From assembly GCA_022559845.1 (NCBI GenBank), contig CM040128.1:178924413-178988412 (forward strand): 64,000 nucleotides of DNA, in the 5' to 3' direction. The first letter of the stretch is position 1. Each line of letters begins with the position of its first letter. Of the stretch, positions 24,161 to 34,481 are shown piece after piece. A program made the position numbers and the translations under genes. Source of the DNA: Amorphophallus konjac (taxonomy: Eukaryota > Streptophyta > Magnoliopsida > Alismatales > Araceae). The notes beneath the pieces are model-generated. The model did not search any database, was not told where the DNA came from, and saw nothing but the letters and a program-made list of their open reading frames with translations.

Positions 24161-25946
24161 TGATGTGAAACGACCTAAGGATTTATTGATGGACCGACTG
24201 GGGGAGCTTTGGACCTAGACTTGCAAGCACACTCACAACTTGGCGGACTCGATGTTGGCGGACCGATATCGCATCACAACCCTTTCCCATGGTGACTAAG
24301 TGATGATAGGGTGGGTTCGAGGGTCTAAACCCTGCAGGTTGGGGTGATGGCTAAGCCAAATATGTTTCCCTCCCTAGGATCGGTACACCCACATCAGCGG
24401 GGCAGACATCGCGCCTTGAGGGCATGGGATCTCTCCTCACTCAATCCGCGGTGGCCGCTCATGATTGGGAAGCCACTTGGCCGGGCACTCGCTTTCTCTC
24501 CGGCTGAACTTAGAACTGATACTAGTTGAACAAAAATTATCCAGGGAGGGTTCAGCTTATACCTGATCAGTGTGAAGACACCGATCCCATGTCGGAGACG
24601 AGGGCGAGCGGGGAAGCGTGGGATCGCCACCCGCACGCTGCGCCGATGATGCTTCGAAGGGACCTGCTTTTACAAAACTACTCCTCTTGCAGGAGGGTGA
24701 TCATGGGGTGGGGGAAATATCAATTACATTCAAACATTACCTCCACGCAGGGAGGGGTGCTAAGCCGGCCAGGCGGGGAAGGGAGAGTAGCTAAGGAAGT
24801 AGCCGAATGAAGACTTTGCCGGTTCTGCCCGCTTCTGTGACTGCCTGATAGGTACTCGCTGTTGAACAGGGTGGACTCCTGAATTTTCTTGGAAGTTCTA
24901 GTCATCGCCGACGGCCAGGGCAGGCGCTGGAACTGGGTGGCTTTGTTCTGGCTCAGACTGGTTCCCGTGTATTGCAGCAGGAAGATGAACTTTCCACGAA
25001 CACTCCTGAGATCCGAATGACACGGGACCAGAATGGACACGAGCGTGGATGAGTCTTCTTCAATCAGCAACCAAGAAGGGCCCCATGGGAGGTCGGAGTC
25101 GTGAGAAAGAGCCCAAAGAGTGGGGGGGGGGGTGTCGGGACTGGCTCTGACTGGACTGACCTGTGCACCCGAGGGAGAATAATTGGAACGGAGGATTCCA
25201 AACTCCAAACGAGGCTCCATTTGCTGTGCTGGATAGGGGACTAGTAGAAGCTTGTCCCGGTCAAATGGCACACCAAGGGAAGCAAGGATGTGGGCGCAGG
25301 AGCTTCAGCACTGGGGCTCTGGTCTCTGCTCGGATGCCAGATGTGCGGTCGGACGAAAATGAACCTCCTGGGCGGCTCCGAACTCAGATCGAGGCGGGAC
25401 TACCTCGTCTGTGAAGCTGACTGGAAGAGCTTTCCAGAAATGTATGGTGTGACTTTTGGAACTTGGATATGAGAACGGGGTAGACTCTGAAACCTGCGGA
25501 TCCTCAACTCCTGGCGACCTGAGAACAGAATTAAAGAGTAGAGTGTGTGTGGAGGTGGGAAAGGGGTGGCTAATGGAAGTTGTGGGAAGGCAAATGGAGG
25601 GATTTAGGGGTGATGGAAGGGGGTGGGGTGTGTGCTGGGGTTGCAGCTAGCAGGGGGGAGAGGTGGGGTGCGCAGGTTGCCTATGTGGAGAGGGAGAGAG
25701 GGGGGGGGAATTCTCTCCCTTGGTTTAAGTGGGTGGTTAATGGAGGGATTTGTTTTGGTCTTGGGGATGGGAATGGTTGTCTTGGGAATGTGAAGGGGTG
25801 CTTGGGAGATAGGATTCTCCCTTGGGAGAGGGGAAGGGTGTTTGGGGTAGTGGAAAGGTTGCTATGGAAGGTGAAAGGGTGCTTGGGGCTTGGTGAAATT
25901 AATGGACGAATTGATGGGTCTTGGGAAGGTGAAAGGTGTTGAGTAG
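24161..25946 (-). repeat. Element 4 5' LTR, right boundary not resolved
   Basis: The left end is set by the primer site. No second LTR copy is available, so the right limit is a guess based on the start of a different LTR-like sequence at 25,947. The stretch is non-coding and G-rich on the plus strand near 25,550-25,930, with loose repeats of gggaatgtgaagggtgcttgg type. Confidence 0.45.
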
Positions 25947-27290
25947 TGGACATCAGATCTAGAGGGGAGGGGTGAATAGATCTGCCCCTTTTTTCGCAAT
26001 GCAACCCTCTATATAGCTAGATAAAATAAATCGCAGCGGAATATAACTAGCTTATCGAAGAACACTATGATTCGCTTGGCAAGATGAGCAACTAATATAT
26101 CGATTTGAACCTAAGAATGCATCTAGAACGAAGCAATCACATAAACAAACCACAACACAAAGGATTTAAAGGTTGTTCGGACTAAATCCCCAGTCCTACG
26201 TCCACCCCTCACCAAATCCGGTGAGGCTCCACTAGTGCCACGCACTGAACCGCAAATCGAAAAGACCTCCGATTACCTTCCTACTAACCATAGGTAGGGA
26301 CGTCAACGCCGCAGATCGGACAACTTTTAATTGCCTTCCTACTAACCACTGATAGGGACGATCTTCAGTTTCAAATGTTTGAATGAAATGAAAAAGAACA
26401 AGATATGAAAACACTCAAACAAGATATAGAATATGCTCAAAGAGAAAAGATCTTGTCTGAGATTACTGAAGCTTGAATCTGATTCTTCAATGGTATCTTC
26501 TTCCTTGTGACATGGTCTTCCTTGGATCACCTTGAGTTGATGAAGAAGATGAAGGATACAAATTTGATCTCCCTTGAGAATGAGCTTCTATGGATCACCT
26601 TGAGATGAGAAAGAGGATGATGGTTGTAGCTTTATCTTCACTTGGCTTGGGGTTGATCTTCTCTTGAAGTAGCTTCAATAACTTGAGGATTTGATGAAGA
26701 ACTTCTTCCCGGAATAGTGTTCACGGCTATAGTACTCGAACTCCTCTCCCTTGAACACACCCTTGCAGCCTCCTTTGATCTCCCCTCTTAGCCTTAGGGT
26801 TTCCAACACTCTTGTATTGGTTTTATAGATTTTGAATGGTCCTTGGACATCCCCCAGATCAGATCCACAATCCATGGGGGATTGGGTGACTTTGGGGTTA
26901 AACAAATACAAGGAAAGGGGCTCTTCTTGAAGTGGAAAACAAAGTCAACATTGAAGGCTCGGGGCTGGCGGTTGACCTGCAGAAGCTAGCGGTCGACCGG
27001 TACTGAGAAACGCTGTAGACGGATGGTCCCTGGAATTTCTGGTCGATCGCTACTGGGCTGGCGGTCGACCGCCACTGAGACTCGTGTAGACTGGGAGCTG
27101 CTGGCTGGGGCGGTCGACCGCCCCTGTGCTGGCCGTCGACCGCAAGCTGGGCAGATCCCGGGTCTTCCTGGTTCAGTCCGTTAACCCCTTTTGCTCAGTC
27201 GCTTGAGTCCTTTAACAGTTCGTTCTCATTTGTGGCATGAACCTTGACTGTCTTGAAGTTTTATTACTAAGTCTTCAATCAAAATTTTGT
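25947..27290 (-). repeat. LTR-like sequence, minus orientation, with copia-type end
   Basis: On the minus strand it ends GATCTATTCACCCC then CTCTAGATCT..CCA at 25,947. The plus-strand LTR at 56,790-58,062 has the same kind of end (gatctattcaccccc at 58,048-58,062). No primer site follows, so it may be a solo or truncated LTR. The right end is not determined. No coding content. Confidence 0.5.
26988..27140. repeat. GCGGTCGACCGC palindromes
   Basis: Perfect 12-base palindromes at 27,061-27,072 and 27,110-27,121, with diverged relatives at about 26,968, 26,989, 27,041 and 27,132. Copies of a gtagacngg motif sit between some of them. Confidence 0.8.
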
Positions 27291-27429
27291 TCCGGGGGCT
27301 CCGCCCCCAGAAACCCCCGCAACCTGACCGCGCAGGTCGATCCGCGTGCGAAGGCGCAATCATTGAGCTTTCACTTATGCACAGACCCTGTTGTCGCTTT
27401 GTAAGAGCGCCATGCACAGTCCCAGCCTC

Positions 27430-27640
27430 AATGATTGTGCACCATCAAACATCACTCGATCGAGGCACCCTACTCAATCTCTACCTCGACATTCGCGTAC
27501 GACGCAGACGTGGCTTGGTGAAAGCATCCTACCCCGTTTCTGTCCCAATGGTTGCACACCATCAGACATGGCTCGACCGAGGCACCCCGTCGGGTCCTCT
27601 ACTTCGACAAGCGTGCCCTCAACATTGTCACTTGGATAAT
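27430..27640. repeat. Short tandem duplication, period about 117 bp
   Basis: Sequence around 27,430-27,470 (tgcaccatcaaacatcactc) recurs in diverged form around 27,547-27,590 (tgcacaccatcagacatggc), each followed by a gaggcacccnnt motif. It lies just upstream of the 42-bp array. Confidence 0.6.
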
Positions 27641-27749
27641 GGGCATACTTCACAAGTCACGATGCAAGATGAAGTGTCAGGCCCCTGCCTCCGCAAATGG
27701 GCCTCGAGCACGACCATCGAGGTCTCCCGACACCCGCCTCCTTCAATCA

Positions 27750-28600
27750 CAACGGTGCCTCCGGCACCCGATTGCCAGCTACCCCAGTCACAACGGTGCT
27801 CCCGGCGCCTGACAGCTCAACAACTCAGTCACAGTGGTGCCCCCGGCACCCGACTGCCAGTCACTCCAGTCACAACGGTGCCCCCGGCACCCAAACACTC
27901 AACAACTCCAGTCACAACGGTGCCGCCGGCACCCGACTACCCAGCTACTCCAGTCACAACGGTGCCGCTGGCACCCGACTACCTAGCTACTCCAATTACA
28001 ACGGTGCCGCTGACACCCGACTACCCAGCTACTCTAGTCACAACGGTGCCGCCGGCACCCAACTACCCAGCTACTCCAGTCACAACGGTGCCACCGGCAC
28101 CCGATTACCCAACTACTCCAGTTACAACGGTGCCCCCGGCACCCGACTGCCCGCTACCTCAGTCACAACGGTGCCCCCGACACCCGACTGCCAGCTACCT
28201 CAGTCACAACGGTGCCGCCGGCACCCGACTACCCAGCTACTTCAATCACAACGGTGCCCCCGGCACCCGACTGCCAACAACTCCTATCAGATTGGTGCCC
28301 CCGGCACCCGACCACTCAACAATTCCAGTCACAACGGTGCCCCCGGCACCCGACTGCCAGCTACCTCAATCACATCGGGGCCCGCGGCACCCGACCACTC
28401 AGCCACTCAGTCATAACGGTGCCCCCGGCACCCGACTGCCAGCTACTCCAGTCACATCTGAGCCCGCGGCACCCGACCACTCAAAAACTCCAGTAACAAA
28501 GGTGCCCCCGGCACCCGACTGCCAGCTACTCCAGTCACATCGGGGCCCGCGGCACCTGACCACTCAACTTCCCCAGCACAATGGTGCCTACGGCACCCCT
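27750..28600. repeat. 42-bp tandem array with GGTGCC/GGCACC palindrome
   Basis: About 21 units; the best-kept part (27,876-28,128) is spaced at exactly 42 bases. Each unit carries GGTGCCNCCGGCACC, a 6-bp inverted repeat around a 3-base centre. Because 42 is a multiple of three, all three plus frames stay open and give Pro/Thr-rich nonsense products. I do not regard any of these as a gene. Confidence 0.9.
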
Positions 28601-28644
28601 ACTGCCCCGACCTCGACACTGTTTCATGTCGGGAATACATTGTG

Positions 28645-29430
28645 ACGCCCCTCGGGCGCCATCCTGCTAAGTCACAGGTCTCTTGGCGGACACTACGTAC
28701 AGATACGGAACTACCCATACAATAACGCAATGACCCGGGGACCGTCACAAATGACAGAATTGTCCTGCGGGTTGCAAGCAATTATAATCGGGCTCTCATG
28801 CCCCGATATAAATGCCGTTCATGGCATATAAGTCATGTAATCCAGTCAGGGAGCGGGCCCCCCTCCTCGCTGGAACCAGTCTCTCTGCCCCCAGTTATCC
28901 CTGTTGTGTTACTGTTGCCCTGTCACTGTTGCACGGACTAAACCCTCTCGATGTTGCGGCTACCAAGGTCCCTGACTCTCTCTTTGGCAGAAGAAACAAA
29001 GGTATTCAGATTCAATCCAATGTAAAATAAACACCAATTGCTTGCGACCGGTGGGGATAGATGTCCAGTACACGAATCCCCATAATCACCTACGCACTCG
29101 CACCCGTGGAACCCCTTTTATCCACGTGTCACCTGATCCCTCAAGCCACGTGCCACGTCCTGGCGACGCTTCCCCGGTCAATCCTCGGTACCATAGGTGA
29201 TTGTCGAGAAATCGACTGGCATGCCCGCATTCCACCCAGCCATCCCTGTCCCAGTCTCCCAGAATGATGAACTATACGCCATACCTTCCAATGCATTCCC
29301 ATCATTCTCTCTGCCTTCTTCTCAATACCCCCGGAATCCCCGCGTGCCCAGTCAACCTATCTCGATCTTCCGTAAAAGGCGAGTGTACACCCCAGCCGTG
29401 AGGATAAAATGACAAGTGACTCCCCGCGGT
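28645..29430 (+). other. LTR-like or promoter-like stretch, unassigned
   Basis: Begins tgtgacgcccctcgggcgcc, itself a short inverted repeat, and contains a TATA-like gatataaatgcc at about 28,803, followed by a C-rich untranslated-looking stretch. The layout resembles an LTR in plus orientation, but no partner copy, primer site or gag was found. Confidence 0.3.
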
Positions 29431-29930
29431 CGCAAACATACTCTCCATCCAAATTGGAATGTTATTCGGCATGTTCTTCCATAAAACATTGCTCGGGCAG
29501 CCACATTTTATATCAACAAAGATCCTTTGCCCAATGATACAAGGGTATGGTCTCTCACTACAGCAGGAGATTTTTCTATCAGCTCATGGAGGAAGCACTT
29601 GACTATTGCTGATCAATCCTTTCCATACTCTCTGATTTGGTCTACCTTCTTTCCCCCCAAAGTTTCTCTATTCCTGTAGAAGCTCATCCATGGAATTTTA
29701 CCCACAGATAGAAGAGTCCAGTAGAGTAGAATATCTTTGTGTTCTAAATACTTATGCTGTCCAAATGCTCAGATTGAGTCAACCACTCACCTTCTCTTGC
29801 ATAGCAAGCTGTCAGCTGCCACTTGGGCTCTGCTTAAGCCCTGCATTCATATTGATCCCCCTCATGATGGCTGCCAACGTCATCTTACTAGACCCCCCTC
29901 CCTAGTCTCATCCCACTGACCCCCACCACC
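29430..29930. other. Unassigned unique sequence
   Basis: Composition differs from the flanks. Fragments on the minus strand look codon-like (for example NNIPIWMESMF near 29,450) but are broken by stops and match no family I recognise. It could be a captured gene fragment inside the CACTA element. Confidence 0.3.
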
Positions 29931-30620
29931 CGCCGGAGTGGCTCCGATGATCTTACACCCCCACCCTCGCCCTTCAACCAAAAGTCCTCCCAACCCCTCC
30001 CTACCACCTTTCTCCCTCTAGCAATATTCAGGCGAACTCACGGCCCCACACCCTCCCAGCCAGCAGTCCCCACCTCGGACCCCTTGTAGCACCTCTCCCT
30101 GAACCCCCCACTCCCAGAGTAGCCCCCCTGGACCCACCTGAACTCTCCTCCCCCGGACCCCCCACCCTCCCAGAGATGATCCCTACCCCAGACCCCCTGC
30201 CGGATCCCCCCTATCTGAACCACCCCACTCCCAGAGTAGCCCCCCCTCGGACCTGCCGCAATCGAACCCTCCTCCCCCAGACTCCCCCCCCCACTGGAAC
30301 CCCGCACCCTCCCAGCCAGTAGCCCCCACCCCGGACCCCCCGCCGGAAACCCCCTCCCTGAAATCCCCACTCCCAGAGCAGACCCTCACCCACCGGAACC
30401 CTCCTCAGGACCCCCCATCGGAACCCCCCACCCTCCTAACCCGCAGCCCCCACCCTGGACTCCCTGTCGGATCCCCCAGCGCGCCTGAACTGCCCTCTGC
30501 CAAAGCACCACCCGGCCCCCTCCGATCCTGACCCTCCTCCCACAAAACCGCTGCTGGAACCCCTCCCCCTCCCAGACCAACCTCCCCCGAACCCCCGCCC
30601 TCCCTGATGATCCCCAAGCT
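29930..30620. repeat. C-rich minisatellite
   Basis: Imperfect units built from cccagagtagcccccc, cctcccagcc and ggaccccc. The minus strand is therefore dense in runs of 3-6 G. Open frames here (Gly/Arg/Trp-rich) follow from composition. Confidence 0.75.
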
Positions 30621-31084
30621 TTAAAAAAAAGGAACAACAAATGCAGCAATGGCGATGGTGGAGGCGTGGCAGGTAGGGAGAGTTTTACAGAGAGAGGGTG
30701 AGGGAGGGGGATTACCAGACCGGAGAGGATGGCTTGGAGGATGGCGACAACGCGACACCGACAGCGACGACGAGGACGGCTTCGATAGTGACGGTGAGGG
30801 CGGCTCTGCGGGGACGACGACGATGAGGAAGGCTTTGACGATGATGGCGAGGGCGGCTCTGGCGGTGGCGATGACGGCGAGGGCGGCCACGATGGCGACG
30901 GTGAGGGTGACTCTGGCCGCGACGGTGAGTACGTCATCGGCGGTCTCTCCTCGGCAAGGAGATAGTAGAAAGAGAGTGAGAGGGAGAGTGGGAGTGAGAC
31001 GGAGATCGCGGGGGAAGGGGGGAAGAAGGGGGGAAAGCTCTGTCGCGGGGGAAGGGGGGAAGAAGGGGGAAAGTTTCGTTGGAG
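30620..31084. other. Purine-rich stretch with GGCGACGA-type simple repeats
   Basis: Contains repeats such as ggcgagggcggctctg and gaggacggcttcgat, then a duplicated cgggggaaggggggaagaag at 31,008-31,070. No recognisable coding signal. It lies inside the CACTA end. Confidence 0.4.
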
Positions 31085-31284
31085 GTAAAGAATATTTGTA
31101 ACGGATTTCAGATGAAAAATTGTTCCGTCTGAAATATGTCTGAAATTACAGACACATTTCAGATGAAAAACCTTCCGTCGCATGGATTGAATATTTCAGA
31201 CTTTCGTCTGAAATAGAGACAGTATTTCAGATGGAAATAATCCATCTAAAATTTTTGTCTCTATTCCCGCAATTTCTTGTAGTG
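31085..31284 (-). mobile_element. CACTA DNA transposon, one terminus with subterminal repeats
   Basis: Ends at 31,284 in atttcttgtagtg, which read inward is CACTACAAGAAAT, the typical CACTA terminal inverted repeat. The 180 bases before it hold several copies, in both orientations, of a ttTCAGATGaaaa / cgTCTGAAat motif, as expected for subterminal transposase-binding repeats. The body must lie to the left. I did not find the other terminus; it may be outside the window beyond the nested retrotransposons. A 3-bp target duplication would be ACA (31,285-31,287). Confidence 0.78.
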
Positions 31285-32400
31285 ACAGACTTCTCAAAAG
31301 AGGCCAGAAACAGCACTCTATGAGGGCTAAAGTGTCATATTTCTTTAGAGTGACGTGACAAGTAAGGGTTTCAGAGTTTTTAGGCTACAACCTGCTCGAC
31401 TACCTTGAGGGAATCCAAGACTAGCGTAGACTTACAGAGGTCTCAATGAAGAAAGTACCAGTCCAAAGGAAGGAATATCCCGTGGAGGGTCCAATCATCA
31501 CCAAGAATTGAGTGTGTAATCGATAGAAACAAGACAGGGACTCCATCTACGGATGTGAGATGAGAGTGCCAAGTAAACCCGCGATATGGGCTTCAAAACA
31601 TGATGGAAACAGAGAGAGAAGAATTGGCGACCGTTTAGACAGGTGTTCAATCATGGTTGTGCGTCTGTGTGAAGTGTCAATCAATCATTTATCTTAACAG
31701 AATTTCAAGGAAAATCCTCAGAATTAGCGACCCTGTGAATGTGCGCTCATTCTAGCGAATTCCAGAAATATATATAATTTGATTACAAATAGCGACCTTG
31801 TAATAGGGTGCTCAATCATTAAATAATGTCTATTATTCTATCACAGTTTCAGGATCTTCATACATTTTCTATTTTATTAATTTTTCCACAAAACAACGCC
31901 TTCGTAAGAGGGCACTCAATCTTTAATAGGCGACTGAGTGACAATCGTTCATTCTTTGTTTGATGCAACGCATCGGGCAGATACAATCTTAGACACATAG
32001 CAATGATCATGTACTTTGAGTTTACATAATCAGGGAAAAGAAGACATGGATAGACAGAGAAAAATATCAGGAATCCAAAAAAAAAGCTCATGCAATAATT
32101 TTAATGTCAGGTTACATAGTTATTTAATTTTTAACATGTAGTATTTATTAAATTGCACTAAAAGAATTAGCGACATGGCTAAGGTCGTTCATTAATGGGC
32201 CACTAGATTACTGTCACAAATTATGAATTTGCGACCCTCAGCGCGGTCGTTCATTAATTGGCGGCCAGAGATTGGTCACTATTTTTGTGCAGCCAGGAAA
32301 AGCTTATAACTATGTAAAACTGAAGATCCTGAACGCAAATGCGAGATGTAAACACACTGCTATGATTGTATATGAATGTACTATGCTTAGTACTATCTTC
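31285..32400 (-). other. Leader of a second Tat-like element, cut by the CACTA end
   Basis: The part at 31,381-31,560 is homologous to the element 1 leader at 5281-5500; shared blocks include gagggaatcca, gacttac, aggtct and tggagggtc in the same order and orientation. Beyond it (31,620-32,300) come inverted repeats such as CGACC/GGTCG at 32,232-32,249, each followed by a t/a-rich link like ttcattaat. Gag would lie to the left, where the CACTA terminus now is. The right limit is uncertain. Confidence 0.55.
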
Positions 32401-32409
32401 TTGGGCTTC

Positions 32410-33220
32410 AAAACTTAAGAAAACCTACCTTTTGGTGGATGAAGAACGATGAACGGGTAGTAGAGAAGAAGAGAAAATAACAAGAATAGCAGCGGCAGCA
32501 GCTATTGCAACTGCAATAGAGCCACATCATATGCAGCCTTCGAAGGAAGAACAATAGTAGCAGCAACGGCAGCGATGAACGTAGGAGAAGAAGGGAGGAG
32601 AAAGCTGCCTTTCTCCTTCACGCACAGTGGCCGGACGATGAAGATGACGTCGACGCCAAGAATCAATACGAGCAGCACTAGTAGCCGGAGCTCTTCGATG
32701 GAGGGTTTAATTTATAGAAGAAGGGGATCCGACGGGGTTAGATTCCTAATGGGAGATAATTTCCCCACGTAGAAGTCCTAGTTAGTTTTAAACTTCCCAT
32801 GCTAATCTCCTCTATCTATATATGCAGCCGCCTTCCAAGTCGTACTGAACCCTAAGCCATGCATGGACGTCTTCGATACAGCTTTGGGTTTTGAAAATAA
32901 ACCCCATTATACACATATATGTATATATACCTTATTTTCCCTTCGGACATAAGAAAGGTTATGGGCATTTAAGGCCCATTAGCTATTAGTTCTTTTAGCT
33001 AATTTATGTGTATGGGAGGCCCATATGTGTGTGGTTTATTTGCAAGGCCCATTGTATAAGTAAGTTAAAGCCTATTTATATATATATTTAAGGCTTTTGT
33101 TATAAAGTGTAAAGCTTGAGGCCCATAATTGATGTTTGTGGTTTGGGCTTTTGTTATTGGAGGATTTATTTATTTGGAGGATTTATTTATTTATTCCTAT
33201 ATTTTATCCGGGTTGCTACA
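32410..33220 (-). repeat. 3' LTR of a chromodomain gypsy element, end unresolved
   Basis: Minus-strand start TGTAGCAACCCGG at 33,220 directly after a polypurine tract. A TATA-like TATAAATTAAA reads on the minus strand at about 32,717. Downstream of it a caaaag/gtaggttttc junction at about 32,430 resembles a splice donor. The LTR end is not defined; the similarity of 31,381-31,560 to another element shows it must stop before that. Confidence 0.6.
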
Positions 33221-33230
33221 CCCTCCCCCA
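33221..33230 (-). promoter_or_regulatory. Polypurine tract of the same gypsy element
   Basis: TGGGGGAGGG on the minus strand, adjacent to the LTR start, as in element 2. Confidence 0.7.
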
Positions 33231-33254
33231 CGTAAAAGAATTTGGTCTCCAAAT

Positions 33255-33415
33255 TCAATTGCATATAAACATAGAGGGTGCAAGGTACTCACGATTTTGA
33301 ATTAAGTCTTGGAATCTTTTATTCATAGACTCTTCAGTCTCCCATGTGGCTTCTTGTTCCGAGCACTTGCTCCATTGTACCTTTACAATGGGAATAGTTT
33401 TGTTGTGGGAGCATT
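33255..33415 (-). pseudogene. pol: Integrase/chromodomain C-terminus of a gypsy element (fragment)
   Basis: The minus strand reads NKTIPIVKVQWSKCSEQEAT then WETEESMNKRFQDLIQN and ends in a TGA at 33,255-33,257. This matches the last residues of the element 2 polyprotein (IPMVKIQWSRCGTEEATWES). Homology stops at about 33,415, where the copia-like LTR begins, so the rest of pol should lie to the right of the window. Confidence 0.8.
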
Positions 33416-33593
33416 TGTGGAATAATATATTTCATGTCATGTCTCCTTTGACTTAATTATCTGAATTTATTTTTCTATTTTGTTTTGATGATTGACAATA
33501 ATACATTTTGTTTTTCAGTCCTTGGATTTTGATAAATAATGATTTTCAACACTGTTAGCATTTATAGTTTCATGAACATGCATTTCATACTAA

Positions 33594-34345
33594 GGTCGGT
33601 GCATGATAGACTTTGTTCATAATAAAGGTCGATGCACATTACATGGTAAGTAGAGGCGAGGTCAGTGCACATCATCTCTTAGTCTACTAAAGTCGGTGCA
33701 CGTATCTTTAGAAACACGTTTGCATATAGTCGGTGCATGTTTCTGTAGAAACACACATAAGGTCAGTGCAGGTTTTGTATCATACATGTACAGGTCAGTG
33801 CAGGTTCTGCATTCTGCATGCAATGGTCTCTGCTTGTTTCGTCTCTCGCATATAGAAGTCAGTGCAAGTATTGTCATTCGCACACAAGGTCGGTGCACAC
33901 ATCTGCCTAGGCATATGAAGTCAGTGCACATTCTTGATTGTGCCATACACGGTCAGTGCACGCTTGCAGTAAGTGCATATATGGTCTGTGCATATTCATG
34001 TAAAATGTGAAACCAAGTCGGTGCACATAGTCATTTGCATACACTAAGGTCAGTGCACATTCTTTATCATGCTAAAACAAGGTCAGTGCACATTCTATCT
34101 GACTGCATACAAGTCAGTGCATCCTTTGCCTTGTGCAAAATGAGGTCTGTGAATACTTCACATTTAGCACATATCAGGTCTGTGCACATTCTAATCGGCC
34201 AGCATATAGGTTTGAGCATACTCCTACTCCTTCAATAGAAGGTCGATGCACACTTAGATGGTCTGCTGGCTAAGGTCGGAACACACTTAGTTATTCAGTA
34301 TGTAAGGTCGGTGCACATTACTATGCTGCATATATAAAGTCGATG
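33594..34345. repeat. Regular array of a GGTCRGTGCACATT motif, period about 32 bp
   Basis: About 24 copies of a 12-14 base motif (RGTCRGTGCAYRTT), starts spaced 31-33 bases apart with one exception of 38. The 18-20 bases between motifs vary but often hold a second TGCA, so most units can fold back on themselves. Confidence 0.88.
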
Positions 34346-34476
34346 CTAGCAGCATTTCCCTTGTGCTAAAAGCTTACACTCCCATTTGTTTGCCAGGTTA
34401 GTCACATGGTCGAACACATGATGGGTATACTGACACCCTGCGAACTTATCTCACGAGGAAGTCAAAGTACCAAGTT

Positions 34477-34481
34477 AATGG
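34477..34481. repeat. Target site duplication of element 5, left copy (AATGG)
   Basis: Identical to 56,790-56,794, directly outside the two LTR ends. Confidence 0.9.

Larger units (their letters stand above)
33416..34481 (+). repeat. Copia-like LTR, left part, split by element 5
   Basis: Starts TGTGGAATAATA at 33,416, where the integrase homology ends. It contains the 32-bp array (33,594-34,345) and is interrupted at 34,481 by element 5; it continues at 56,790. Assignment to Ty1/copia rests only on the gatctattcaccccc end of the right part. The two parts sum to about 2.3 kb. Confidence 0.6.

Noticed and set aside
24526..25942. Several open frames of 80-180 codons
   Set aside because: No recognisable domain, overlapping on both strands, inside a probable LTR.
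27288..27330. GC-rich cgggggctccgccccc as a terminator hairpin
   Set aside because: Intrinsic terminators of this kind are bacterial; here it is a repeat motif in plant DNA with no gene before it.
27287..28645. Long open frame of 452 codons, Pro/Thr-rich
   Set aside because: It follows the 42-bp array, and all three plus frames are open there; no start context or domain supports a protein.
29552..29565. cactacagcagg as the missing left CACTA terminus
   Set aside because: It diverges from CACTACAAGAAAT after seven bases, no subterminal repeats follow, and the preceding bases do not match ACA.
30386..31183. 265-codon minus-strand frame, Pro/Ser-rich then Gly/Arg-rich
   Set aside because: Composition follows the C-rich minisatellite and adjacent purine repeats; no domain.
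33594..34345. CRISPR-like look of a short repeat with variable intervals
   Set aside because: The context is a plant LTR, the repeat is only 12-14 bases and degenerate, and there are no cas genes; treated as an LTR-internal array.
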